A stretch of DNA of 33,737 bases from Candidatus Polarisedimenticolaceae bacterium. Its GTDB lineage: Bacteria > Acidobacteriota > Polarisedimenticolia > Polarisedimenticolales > DASRJG01. The first letter of the stretch is position 1, and each line of letters begins with the position of its first letter. Shown one piece after another: positions 1-7,191 of the stretch. The position numbers and the translations under genes are program-made. The stretch lies in NCBI GenBank assembly GCA_036376135.1, contig DASVAW010000139.1, forward strand, positions 1 through 33,737. The letters are read 5' to 3'. Under the pieces are notes generated by a model. The model made no database searches and was not told the DNA's origin. It saw only the letters and a program-made list of their open reading frames with translations.

Positions 1-1234
1 CGCAGCGGGCGGTCGGGATCAGCGGGTGGCCGAGGGCTTCCGCCTCGAAGCGGCCGGGGCCCTCGACGATGTCGGGGAACGGGTCGTTCGGGTTCTCGAA
101 CGCGCAGGCGCTCATCGCGGCGAGGGCCTCGATCTCCCCGCAGGCGTCGACCCAGCGCGAGACGGCCGCGCCGTGGCGCGCGCGCCAGGCCTCCACCGCC
201 ATCGCCATCTGCGTCGTCCACAACGCGACCGCCGCGAACGGGGCGACGAGCTGGTTCCGCCGCAGCTCCATCCAGTCGAGCCGCTTCGCGAGCGACGCGA
301 TCGCGGCCGACGGGGCGGCTCCGTCGGAGTCGAGGGCCGCGCGGAGCTCGCGGAGGGGCTCGGATTCGAACGGCTCCCGCTCGATCCGTGCGAGCACCTC
401 CGAAAGGACGCGAAGCTCCGCGCCGGGGCGGTCGGCGTCGTGCACGATCGCGACGACGCGTCGTCTCGCCGCGAGGGCGAGCGATCCGTTGAGGACGCCG
501 AAGATCGCGAACGGGATCGCGGTCGTCGCACCGGACAGCCAGGTCAGAAGCGACACGAGCCCGCACGCGCCGAGGATCGCGGCGAGCATCCGGAGCGGCA
601 AGGGGAACGGACGCGCGGGGGACCGCGCCCACGCGCGCAGCCGGTCGGGGTGGACCTCCGCGGCGACCGCGTCTCCCGCGAGGGCGAGGTCCTCGCGCAG
701 CTCGAGGCGCGGCTTCAGCTCCTCGAGGGCGAGCTGACGATCGCGGATCGTGCGCGGCGTTGCGGGGGAGAGCAGCCACGTCGAAAGCGTCGCCTCACCG
801 GCGCCGGTTCTGGTGGTGTTGACCCTTTCGAAGAGGGAGCCCGGGCCGAACAGGTCGAGGTCGGCGGCGTAGGGGTGGTGCTCGGGGGCGTGCCGCGAGC
901 CGTCCCGCCCCGTGCCGGCCCAGCGCTCCTCGATCCGCGCGATGCCTGCGTCGTAGTGCGCGACCGCCCGGTCGGCGCGGGCCTTCGCGCGCAGGACGCG
1001 GTCGTGGAGGACGACGAGGACCACGAAGAGGAGGACGGCGACGGCGATCCAGCCCCAGCCCCAGGTCCCCTTCCAGGCGCCGATCGCGAGGGCGACGGCG
1101 AGGGCCGCGGTCGCGGCCCGTGAGAGCACGACTCGATCGTCCCGGCGGGACTCCCGACGCACGGCGGCCTCGCGCCGGGTCCGCCGGTCTTGATAGGCGT
1201 CAAGCGGGGGCGTCACCCGCGCATGGTGGCGCAT
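1..1234 (-). CDS. MutS-related membrane-associated ATPase, 5' part (truncated by window edge)
   Basis: The reverse strand reads open for 411 codons from an ATG at 1234 to the window edge, so the C-terminal ATPase domain is not visible. Around residues 127-140 is the stretch DLFGPGSLFERVNTT, followed by GEATLSTWLL and RDRQLALEELKPRLELRE. The visible end carries FEAEALGHPLIPTARC, which leads into the ATPase domain in MutS-related proteins. There are four likely membrane helices (about 36-54, 60-78, 214-235, 238-257), unlike true MutS. Family knowledge: MutS-related proteins of this shape are annotated as mismatch-repair-like but have no proven repair role. A GTG at 1216 is an alternative start; neither start has a clear ribosome-binding site. 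It is divergent from the TPR gene at 1304. Confidence 0.8.
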   Translation of the reverse strand, partial: MRHHARVTPPLDAYQDRRTRREAAVRRESRRDDRVVLSRAATAALAVALAIGAWKGTWGWGWIAVAVLLFVVLVVLHDRVLRAKARADRAVAHYDAGIARIEERWAGTGRDGSRHAPEHHPYAADLDLFGPGSLFERVNTTRTGAGEATLSTWLLSPATPRTIRDRQLALEELKPRLELREDLALAGDAVAAEVHPDRLRAWARSPARPFPLPLRMLAAILGACGLVSLLTWLSGATTAIPFAIFGVLNGSLALAARRRVVAIVHDADRPGAELRVLSEVLARIEREPFESEPLRELRAALDSDGAAPSAAIASLAKRLDWMELRRNQLVAPFAAVALWTTQMAMAVEAWRARHGAAVSRWVDACGEIEALAAMSACAFENPNDPFPDIVEGPGRFEAEALGHPLIPTARC

Positions 1235-1243
1235 GTCGGGGGA

Positions 1244-1272
1244 TTCGGAAAGGTCGCGAACGGGCGTACACT
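1244..1272 (+). promoter_or_regulatory. Possible weak promoter of the TPR gene
   Basis: TTCGGA (1244-1249) and TACACT (1267-1272) are separated by 17 bases and lie 32 bases before the ATG at 1304. The -10 matches the sigma-70 consensus at four of six positions, the -35 at only three. The position between divergent genes is right, but the match is weak. Confidence 0.25.
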
Positions 1273-1303
1273 CCCCCGGCACCGGCCCCCACGGAGGATT
1301 CCC

Positions 1304-2008
1304 ATGCGTTGCCCCCGCTGCGGTCACGACGCCGCCGAGAAGGACAGCTTCTGCGCCTCGTGCGGCATGTTCCTGCGCGATGCCTGGATCGACCACCGCC
1401 TGCTCCTGGCGCTCGTCCACGAGCGGGAGGGGCGGCACACCGACGCGCGGCGCGAGCTCGAGCGGCTGCTCGCGGCCGACCCCGGCAACGTCCTCGCGAA
1501 CCACCAGCTGGGAGTCCTGTTCTTCCACCAGGGGACGCTCGACCTCGCGATCGAGAGGTACAAGAAGGCGATCGACGGAGCCCCGCGCTTCCTCCTGTGT
1601 CACTACGACCTGGGCGTCGCGTGGTACCACCGGGGGAACATGCCGGAGGCGATCTGGTCGTACCGGACCTGCCTCGAGATCGACCCCAACTTCAACGCCG
1701 CGCACTACCGCCTCGCGATCGCCCTCTTCCACGCCGGGGAGCTCGACCAGGCGCTCGAGCATTTCGAGAAGTGCACCTCGCTCACCCCCGAGTACCTGAT
1801 GGCCCGCTACCACGTCGGCGTGATCCACGAGCGGCTCGGCGACGTCGCGCGGGCGGAGCGCGAGTTCACCAGGAGCCTGGACGAGGGGGTGGGGGAGGTG
1901 TCGAGCCTGTTCCACCTCGCGGCGATCCGGAAGGCGCGGGGCGACGAGGCCGGCGCGCGCGAGTTGCTCGAGCGCGCGCGGCAGTTCGGTCGCGCCGTCG
2001 TGAAGTAG
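1304..2008 (+). CDS. Zinc-ribbon plus tetratricopeptide repeat protein
   Basis: A 234-residue protein. Cys3, Cys6, Cys17 and Cys20 form an N-terminal zinc ribbon (CPRCG and CASCG knuckles). The rest is helical TPR repeats, with typical units such as LANHQLGVLFFHQGTLDLAIERYKKA reading as a ladder from about residue 40 to 230. No signal peptide or membrane helix is seen, so it is probably a cytoplasmic scaffold. The ATG at 1304 is chosen because GGAGGA lies just upstream; the frame stays open further upstream but that part looks non-coding. It ends 13 bases before the DRE-TIM enzyme at 2022, so the two are probably co-transcribed. The binding partner is unknown. Confidence 0.85.
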   Translation: MRCPRCGHDAAEKDSFCASCGMFLRDAWIDHRLLLALVHEREGRHTDARRELERLLAADPGNVLANHQLGVLFFHQGTLDLAIERYKKAIDGAPRFLLCHYDLGVAWYHRGNMPEAIWSYRTCLEIDPNFNAAHYRLAIALFHAGELDQALEHFEKCTSLTPEYLMARYHVGVIHERLGDVARAEREFTRSLDEGVGEVSSLFHLAAIRKARGDEAGARELLERARQFGRAVVK

Positions 2009-2021
2009 AAGGGAAGGCCCC

Positions 2022-3269
2022 ATGACGACACCTGCCGACGACGGGCTCGTCTACGACTGGGCGGAGCACGGCCCGATGACGTTCCGGCGTCCGGGCGTGC
2101 GGGTGATGCTCGACGACGAGACGCTGCGCGACGGACTCCAGAGCCCCTCGGTCGCCGATCCGCCGCTCGAGGACAAGGTCAAGATCCTGCATCTCATGGA
2201 CCGTCTCGGGATCGAGACGGCCGACGTGGGGCTTCCCGGCGCGGGACCGCGCCAGCGTGAGGCGGTGGAGACCCTCTGCCGCGAGATCGACCGCGCGAAG
2301 CTGCGCATCAAGGCCAACTGCGCGGGGCGCACCCTGATGGTGGACATCCAGCCGATGGCGGAGGTCCAGCAGAAAACCGGCGTTCCGATCGAGGCGTGCC
2401 TGTTCATCGGCTCGAGCCCGATCCGGCAATACGCCGAGGAGTGGGCGCTCGAGCAGATCCTCCGGCACACCAGGGAGGCGGTCACGTTCGCGGTGCGGGA
2501 AGGGCTCGACGTCATGTACGTCACCGAGGACACCGTCCGCTCGTCCCCCGACGACCTGCGCGTCCTGCTCACCGCCGCGATCGAGGCGGGGGCCAAGCGC
2601 GTCTGCCTGTGCGACACGGTCGGCGCCGCGGTCCCGCAGACCGCGTTCAATCTCGTCTCGTGGGTGCGGGGCCTCCTGTCCGAGCTGGGCGTCGCCGACC
2701 GCATCGGGGTCGACTGGCACGGTCACCGCGACCGCGGCCTCGGGATCGCGAACACCCTCGCGGCCGTCGAGGGAGGGGCGACGCGCGTGCACGGCACGGC
2801 GCTGGGCGTGGGGGAGCGCGTCGGCAATACGCCGATGGAGGAGATCCTCGTCAACCTGCGTCTGCTCGGCGTGCGCGACGACGATCTCTCGGCGCTTCCC
2901 GAGTACGTCGAGGCGGTGTCGCGGGCGACCGGGGTCCCGATCCCCGTGAACACCCCGATCGTCGGGAAGGACGCCTTCCGCACCGCGACGGGGGTGCACG
3001 CCGCCGCCGTCGTGAAGGCGCTCCGGAAGGGAGACGCGTGGCTTGCGGACCGGGTCTACTCCGGCGTGCCGGCGAGCTGGATCGGGCGCAGCCAGGAGAT
3101 CGAGATCAGCCACATGTCGGGAAAGTCCAACGTCCTCTTCTGGCTGAACGCTCGCGGGCTCCCCGAGACCTCCGAGATCGTCGACGCGATCCTCGCCATG
3201 GCCAAGACCTCCCAGCGGGTGCTCAGCGAGGCGGAAGTGCTCGAAGCGATCCACCGCGTCCGGGCGTAA
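2022..3269 (+). CDS. DRE-TIM metallolyase family enzyme (2-isopropylmalate/homocitrate synthase-like)
   Basis: A 415-residue TIM-barrel acyltransferase or lyase. The metal-binding DETLRDG signature is at about residues 32-38 and the HGHRD motif (His223, His225) near the end of the barrel, followed by GERVGNTPMEE at about 254. The region SHMSGKSNV near residue 365 belongs to the post-barrel subdomain. The protein is about 100 residues shorter than classical LeuA and lacks the C-terminal leucine-sensing domain. The family condenses acetyl-CoA with a 2-oxoacid or cleaves HMG-CoA-like thioesters; the exact substrate cannot be read from the sequence. GAAGGGAAGG precedes the ATG. The stop codon forms the first bases of the large palindrome at 3267. 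It may be a housekeeping neighbour of the benzoyl-CoA operon, not part of it. Confidence 0.85.
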   Translation: MTTPADDGLVYDWAEHGPMTFRRPGVRVMLDDETLRDGLQSPSVADPPLEDKVKILHLMDRLGIETADVGLPGAGPRQREAVETLCREIDRAKLRIKANCAGRTLMVDIQPMAEVQQKTGVPIEACLFIGSSPIRQYAEEWALEQILRHTREAVTFAVREGLDVMYVTEDTVRSSPDDLRVLLTAAIEAGAKRVCLCDTVGAAVPQTAFNLVSWVRGLLSELGVADRIGVDWHGHRDRGLGIANTLAAVEGGATRVHGTALGVGERVGNTPMEEILVNLRLLGVRDDDLSALPEYVEAVSRATGVPIPVNTPIVGKDAFRTATGVHAAAVVKALRKGDAWLADRVYSGVPASWIGRSQEIEISHMSGKSNVLFWLNARGLPETSEIVDAILAMAKTSQRVLSEAEVLEAIHRVRA

Positions 3270-3322
3270 ATGGGGACAGCAACCTATTTCCCAGTTGGGA
3301 AATAGGTTGCTGTCCCCATTTA
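3267..3322. repeat. Perfect 56-base palindrome (27-bp arms, 2-base centre)
   Basis: Bases 3267-3293 are the exact reverse complement of 3296-3322, with GT between them. The arms contain the block GGGGACAGCAACCTATTTCC and are clearly more AT-rich than the flanks. The stop TAA of the upstream gene is the start of the left arm. No T-run follows, so it is not a standard intrinsic terminator, although a hairpin this strong would still affect the transcript. It resembles REP/RAYT-type or MITE-like repeats dispersed in GC-rich genomes. That class assignment is inference; no second copy was noticed in this window. Confidence 0.9.
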
Positions 3323-3323
3323 T

Positions 3324-3337
3324 CCGATGTCAATCGG
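3324..3337. promoter_or_regulatory. Small FNR/CRP-like dyad upstream of the benzoyl-CoA operon
   Basis: CCGAT-GTCA-ATCGG is a 5-bp inverted repeat with a 4-base spacer. It keeps the GAT-N4-ATC core of FNR-type boxes (TTGAT-N4-ATCAA) but not the outer TT/AA. An oxygen-responsive FNR-type input would suit an oxygen-sensitive reductase; in R. palustris the FNR-like AadR has this role. The dyad is short and could be chance. Confidence 0.25.
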
Positions 3338-3351
3338 CGATCGGCGTCTCC

Positions 3352-3379
3352 TGTAATAGGAATTAGGTGTCCTAATTCC
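3352..3379 (+). promoter_or_regulatory. Putative -10 box and overlapping dyad operator of the had-oah-bcr operon
   Basis: TGTAAT at 3352-3357 matches the -10 consensus at five of six positions; no convincing -35 is seen. Immediately downstream, at 3359-3379, lies a 9-bp perfect inverted repeat GGAATTAGG-TGT-CCTAATTCC, where the transcription start would fall. It ends 14 bases before the had start codon. A repressor bound here would block initiation, and an Rrf2-type repressor is encoded at the end of the operon. The dyad could instead be another REP-like repeat, since a larger palindrome lies just upstream. Confidence 0.45.
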
Positions 3380-3393
3380 GAAAAGGGGGTCGG

Positions 3394-4440
3394 ATGCGCG
3401 TCGCCGGTTGGGAGGTGCGGGAACCGGGGCGGCCGATGGTCCTCGCGGAGCGCGAGGAGCGTGCGGGCGCGGGCGAGGTGATCGTCGAGGTGGCCGGGTG
3501 CGGCGTCTGCCACACCGACCTCGGCTACTTCTACGAAGGGGTCCCGACGCGCCACCCGTTCCCCCTCGTGCTCGGCCACGAGATCAGCGGCCGCGTCGTG
3601 GAGGCGGGGGACGGCGCCGCGAGCTGGCTCGGGCGGTCGGTGGTGGTTCCGGCCGTGATTCCCTGCGGGACCTGTCCCGCGTGCCTCGACGGCAGAGGCT
3701 CGGTCTGCCCGAAACAGATCTTCCCCGGCAACGACGTGCACGGCGGTTTCGCCACGCACGTGCGCGTCCCCGCGCGCGGCCTCTGCCCCGTTCCGGAAGG
3801 CGCCGACCTCGTCGCCCTCGCGGTGATCGCGGATGCCGTCTCGACCCCGTACCAGGCGATCGCGCGAAGCGGCCTCGGAGCGGGGGACGTCGCGGTGTTC
3901 GTCGGCGCGGGGGGCGTGGGCGGGTTCGGGGTGCAGGTCGCGGCCGCGCTCGGCGCGCACGTGATCGCCCTCGACGTGGACGACGCGAAGCTGGCGGCGC
4001 TTCGGGAGCACGGAGCCGCGGCGACGTGGAACGTCGCCGCGACCGAGCTCAAGGAGCTGCGCAAGCGGGTGCGCCGCTTCGCGGAGGAGCGCGGGGTCCC
4101 GACCTGGCGCACGAAGATCTTCGAGACCTCGGGGACGCCGGCCGGCCAGGCGACGGCATTCGGCCTGCTCGCCCACGGCGGCTGGCTCGGCGTCGTCGGA
4201 TTCACTCCGAAAAGCGTCGAGGTGCGGCTTTCGAACCTGATGGCCTTCGACGCCGTCGCCCAGGGGACCTGGGGGTGCGCCCCCGAGCTCTATCCCGAGA
4301 TCGTCCGGCTCGTCGTCGAGGGCAAGATCGCCCTCGAGCCGTTCGTCGAGCGCCGACCGCTCGCGTCCGTCAACACCACCTTCGAGGATCTGCACGCCCG
4401 GCGCGTCGCGCGTCGCGTGATCCTCGTGCCGGAGGCCTGA
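3394..4440 (+). CDS. had: 6-hydroxycyclohex-1-ene-1-carbonyl-CoA dehydrogenase
   Basis: A 348-residue zinc-type medium-chain alcohol dehydrogenase. It should oxidise 6-hydroxycyclohex-1-ene-1-carbonyl-CoA to the 6-oxo compound with NAD+, the step before ring opening. The catalytic-zinc region GCGVCHTD (Cys39) is followed by GHE (His62-Glu63); the structural-zinc cysteines are 91, 94, 97 and 105. The Rossmann motif GAGGVGG starts at residue 171. GCGVCHTDLGYFYEGV, LGHEISGRVV and the PGND..GGFA stretch are features of the Had branch, not of general alcohol dehydrogenases. GGGGGT precedes the ATG. It is the first gene of the operon, and its stop is two bases before oah, the next pathway step, which firmly supports the call. 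Confidence 0.93.
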   Translation: MRVAGWEVREPGRPMVLAEREERAGAGEVIVEVAGCGVCHTDLGYFYEGVPTRHPFPLVLGHEISGRVVEAGDGAASWLGRSVVVPAVIPCGTCPACLDGRGSVCPKQIFPGNDVHGGFATHVRVPARGLCPVPEGADLVALAVIADAVSTPYQAIARSGLGAGDVAVFVGAGGVGGFGVQVAAALGAHVIALDVDDAKLAALREHGAAATWNVAATELKELRKRVRRFAEERGVPTWRTKIFETSGTPAGQATAFGLLAHGGWLGVVGFTPKSVEVRLSNLMAFDAVAQGTWGCAPELYPEIVRLVVEGKIALEPFVERRPLASVNTTFEDLHARRVARRVILVPEA

Positions 4441-4442
4441 GC

Positions 4443-5552
4443 ATGGAGTTCAAGGATCACGACCTCCCCGAGACGAAGGACTGGCCGGGGGTCCTGTACG
4501 AGCAGACGCCGCTGCGAAGCCCCGACGGCGCCGTCGTCGCGGGGCTGCACGCCGTCCGGATCACCCTCGACAATCCGAGGCAATACAACTCCTACACGAC
4601 CGCGATGGTGAAGGGGGTGATCGCCGGAATGCGGCGCGCGTCGAACGACCGCGCCTGCGTGGCGGTCGTCTTCACGGGAGCGGGGGATCGCGCCTTCTGC
4701 ACCGGCGGGAACACCGCCGAATACGCGACCTACTACGCCGGGCGCCCCGAGGAGTACCGGCAGTACATGCGCCTGTTCAACGACATGGTCACGGCGATCC
4801 TGCACTGCGACAAGCCGGTGATCTGCCGCGTGAACGGGATGCGGATCGGCGGCGGCCAGGAGATCGGGATGGCCTGCGACTTCTCGATCGCGCAGGACCT
4901 CGCGGTCTTCGGCCAGGCCGGTCCCCGCCACGGCTCGGCCCCCGACGGGGGGAGCACGGACTTCCTGCCCCTGTACGTCGGGATCGAGGCGGCGATGGAG
5001 AGCTGCACGACCTGCGAGCCGTGGTCGGCGCACAAGGCGCACCGTCTGGGTCTGCTCACGCGGGTCGTCCCCGCGCTCAAGCTCGACGGCGCGTGGATCC
5101 CCAACCCCCTGGTCGTGACCGACCGCTGGCTCGACGGATACGGCCGGATCGTGCACGGCGAGCGCCGCGCGGGGCACGAGCTCGCCGCCGGCAAGGAGAC
5201 CCTCCGGCGGGCCACCGTCGATCTCTCCGAGCTCGACCGCGAGGTCGACGCGATGGTCTGGGCGCTGGCGAACCTGATGCCCGGCTGCCTGTCGAAGACG
5301 ATCGAGAGCCTGCGCAAACACAAGCTCACGCCCTGGGACCGGAACCGCGAGGGGAACCGCGCGTGGCTCGCCCTCAACATGATGACCGAGGCGAAGGCGG
5401 GGTTCCGTGCCTTCCACGAAGGCGGCAAGGAGCGCCGCGAGGCGGACTTCCTCCTCCTCCGGCGACGGCTCGCCGAAGGCGAGCCCTGGGGAGACCCGCT
5501 GATCGACGAGGTCCTGGCGGCCGCCCGTGCCGCGGGCAAGGAGGCGAGATGA
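4443..5552 (+). CDS. oah: 6-oxocyclohex-1-ene-1-carbonyl-CoA hydrolase (ring-opening, BamA/Oah)
   Basis: A 369-residue crotonase-fold enzyme, close to the usual length of about 375. It should hydrate and hydrolytically open the ring of 6-oxocyclohex-1-ene-1-carbonyl-CoA to 3-hydroxypimelyl-CoA. The family-defining block is very well kept: GNTAEYATYYAGRPEEYRQY from about residue 89, then CDKPVICRVNGMRIGGGQE (about 122-140), then MACDFSIAQDLAVFGQAG and PRHGSAPDGGSTDFLPL. This enzyme is used as a general marker for anaerobic aromatic degradation through benzoyl-CoA. Its stop overlaps the GNAT start in ATGA, so the genes are translationally coupled. Confidence 0.96.
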   Translation: MEFKDHDLPETKDWPGVLYEQTPLRSPDGAVVAGLHAVRITLDNPRQYNSYTTAMVKGVIAGMRRASNDRACVAVVFTGAGDRAFCTGGNTAEYATYYAGRPEEYRQYMRLFNDMVTAILHCDKPVICRVNGMRIGGGQEIGMACDFSIAQDLAVFGQAGPRHGSAPDGGSTDFLPLYVGIEAAMESCTTCEPWSAHKAHRLGLLTRVVPALKLDGAWIPNPLVVTDRWLDGYGRIVHGERRAGHELAAGKETLRRATVDLSELDREVDAMVWALANLMPGCLSKTIESLRKHKLTPWDRNREGNRAWLALNMMTEAKAGFRAFHEGGKERREADFLLLRRRLAEGEPWGDPLIDEVLAAARAAGKEAR

Positions 5553-6013
5553 GCGCCTCCGTCCGGGCCGAGACGACCGTCCGGCCGCTGCGCGCGGGGG
5601 ACTTCAACGACGTCGTCTCGATCGACACGCAGCACACCGGGACGGGGAAACCCGCCTACTGGGAGCGCGTCTTCCGGGCGTTCCTGCACCCCAGGCGCGG
5701 CGAGTTCCGCGTCGCCCTCGCGGCGAGCGAGGCCGGAAGCCTCGCCGGCTATCTGATCGGCGAGGTCCGGGCCTTCGAGTTCGGCTCGGAGCCGTGCGGC
5801 TGGATCTTCGCGGTCGGCGTGCGGCGCGACCACCTTCGCGGCGGGGTGGCGACCCTCCTGCTCGAGGAAGCCTGCCGCCGTTTCCGCGAGCACGGGATCG
5901 AGACGGTGCGGACGATGGTCGAGCGGCGCGACGTCCCGGTGCTCGCGTTTTTCCGCGCGAACGGGTTCGTCGCGGGGCGTTTCGTGCAGCTCGAGCGCGG
6001 CGTGGAGGAGTAG
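5549..6013 (+). CDS. GNAT-family N-acetyltransferase (first of two in the operon)
   Basis: A 154-residue GCN5-type acetyltransferase that overlaps the oah stop by four bases. The fold is readable: VRPLRAGDFNDVVSID (strand 1/helix 1), AGYLIGEV (strand 4), IFAVGVRRDHLRGGVATLLLEEA (acetyl-CoA pyrophosphate loop), and VLAFFRANGFVAGRFVQLE at the C-terminus. It shares scattered identities with the second GNAT at 11335 (IDxxxTG, EFG..EP, FF...GF), so the two look paralogous. The substrate is unknown. Family precedent in benzoate clusters is BadL of R. palustris, which acetylates aminobenzoates; protein lysine acetylation, for example of a CoA ligase, is another possibility. Confidence 0.85.
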   Translation: MSASVRAETTVRPLRAGDFNDVVSIDTQHTGTGKPAYWERVFRAFLHPRRGEFRVALAASEAGSLAGYLIGEVRAFEFGSEPCGWIFAVGVRRDHLRGGVATLLLEEACRRFREHGIETVRTMVERRDVPVLAFFRANGFVAGRFVQLERGVEE

Positions 6014-6015
6014 GC

Positions 6016-7191
6016 ATGAGCGGATCTCTCGCGGGGCTTCTCGAGCGCGCGGAGCGCCTCTATCGCGACCTCTCCTTCTCGGCGGTCGGCGAATGGAAGC
6101 GGCGCACCGGCGGGCTCGCGGTGGGATACATGCCGATCTACGTCCCGCGGGAGCTCTTCCGCGCGCACGGCGTCCTCCCCGTCGGGATCATGGGCGGGGG
6201 CGAGGACCTCGAGATCATCCGGGGCGACGCCTATTACCAGTCGTACATCTGCCACATCCCCCGAAGCACCATCGAGCTCGGTCTCTCGGGAGCGCTCGAC
6301 GTCCTCGACGGCATGGTCTTCCCCGCGATCTGCGACGTGATCCGGAACCTCTCGGGGATGTGGAAGATCGAGTTCCCCGACAAGCTCTCCCGCTACCTCG
6401 ACGTGCCGCAGAACTTCGATCCCGCGGTCGGCGGGGCGTTCTACCGGCACGAGCTCGAGGAGCTCTCCGAGGCCCTCGTCGCCCGGGGCGCGAAGCCCTA
6501 CGACCCCGAGGCGCTGCGCGAGGCGATCGTCGCCTACAACGAGAACCGCGCGCTCGTGCGCGAGCTTTACGCCCTGCGCATCGAGTCCCCGTGGAAGGTC
6601 CCGACCTCCGAGCTCTACATGCTCCTGCGCGCGTCGCTCGTGATTCCCGTCGAGGAGTCGACGGCGATGCTCCGGGAGTACGCCCGCCTCGTCCGCGAGG
6701 ACGCCTCCCGCCTTCCGATGGACCAGGCCCGCGTGCTCCTGACGGGCTCGTTCTGCGAGCAGCCTCCGCTCGGCCTCATCAAGACCCTCGAGCGGGCGGG
6801 CTGCTACATCGTCGACGACGACTTCGTGCAGGTCCACCGCTGGATCCGAGGCGACCTCCCCACCGACGGCGATCCCCTCGAGGCGCTCGTGGCGGCCTTC
6901 CTGGGCGACTCGATCGAAAGTCCGACGCGCTACGCCGGCGAGATCGAGAAGGGCGCGGAGCTCGTCGCGCGGACGCGCGGCTCGCGCGCCGAAGGGGTCC
7001 TGTTCTGCGCGCCGAGTTTCTGCGACCCGGCGCTGCTCGACCAGCCCATGACGGTGAAGGTCCTCGAGAACGCCTCGATCCCGTGGACGGCGTTCAAATA
7101 CGCCGAGAACAACGGCCAGTTCCAGGTCATTCGCGAGCAGGCGGGGACCTTCGCCGATTCGATCAAGCTCTGGAGCGGGGTGAACGCATGA
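6016..7191 (+). CDS. bcrC: Benzoyl-CoA reductase, subunit C (BcrC/BadD type)
   Basis: A 391-residue protein of the BcrB/BcrC/HgdB superfamily, one half of the substrate-reducing module of ATP-dependent class I benzoyl-CoA reductase. Diagnostic blocks are GGGEDLEIIRGDAYYQSYIC, HIPRSTIELGLSG, FPAICDVIRNLSGMWKIEFP and a LDVPQNFDPAVGGAFY stretch. Cysteines in YICHIP and FPAICD are candidate iron-sulfur ligands, as in relatives. A close resemblance to Thauera BcrC and R. palustris BadD is recalled, not computed. It starts two bases after the GNAT stop and overlaps bcrB in ATGA. The related 2-hydroxyacyl-CoA dehydratases are less likely because of the neighbouring had and oah. Confidence 0.93.
   Translation: MSGSLAGLLERAERLYRDLSFSAVGEWKRRTGGLAVGYMPIYVPRELFRAHGVLPVGIMGGGEDLEIIRGDAYYQSYICHIPRSTIELGLSGALDVLDGMVFPAICDVIRNLSGMWKIEFPDKLSRYLDVPQNFDPAVGGAFYRHELEELSEALVARGAKPYDPEALREAIVAYNENRALVRELYALRIESPWKVPTSELYMLLRASLVIPVEESTAMLREYARLVREDASRLPMDQARVLLTGSFCEQPPLGLIKTLERAGCYIVDDDFVQVHRWIRGDLPTDGDPLEALVAAFLGDSIESPTRYAGEIEKGAELVARTRGSRAEGVLFCAPSFCDPALLDQPMTVKVLENASIPWTAFKYAENNGQFQVIREQAGTFADSIKLWSGVNA

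Noticed and set aside
26-1123. Long plus-strand open frame rich in Arg, Asp and Gly
   Set aside because: It is antisense to the MutS-related gene. The composition is that of a GC-rich shadow frame and no motif is seen.
1866-3254. Minus-strand open frame of 462 codons
   Set aside because: It lies opposite the DRE-TIM gene, whose catalytic motifs are conserved; the antisense product has no recognisable domain.
3267-3322. Intrinsic transcription terminator
   Set aside because: The stem is far longer than usual, has a 2-base centre, and no T-run follows on either strand. It may still hinder transcription.
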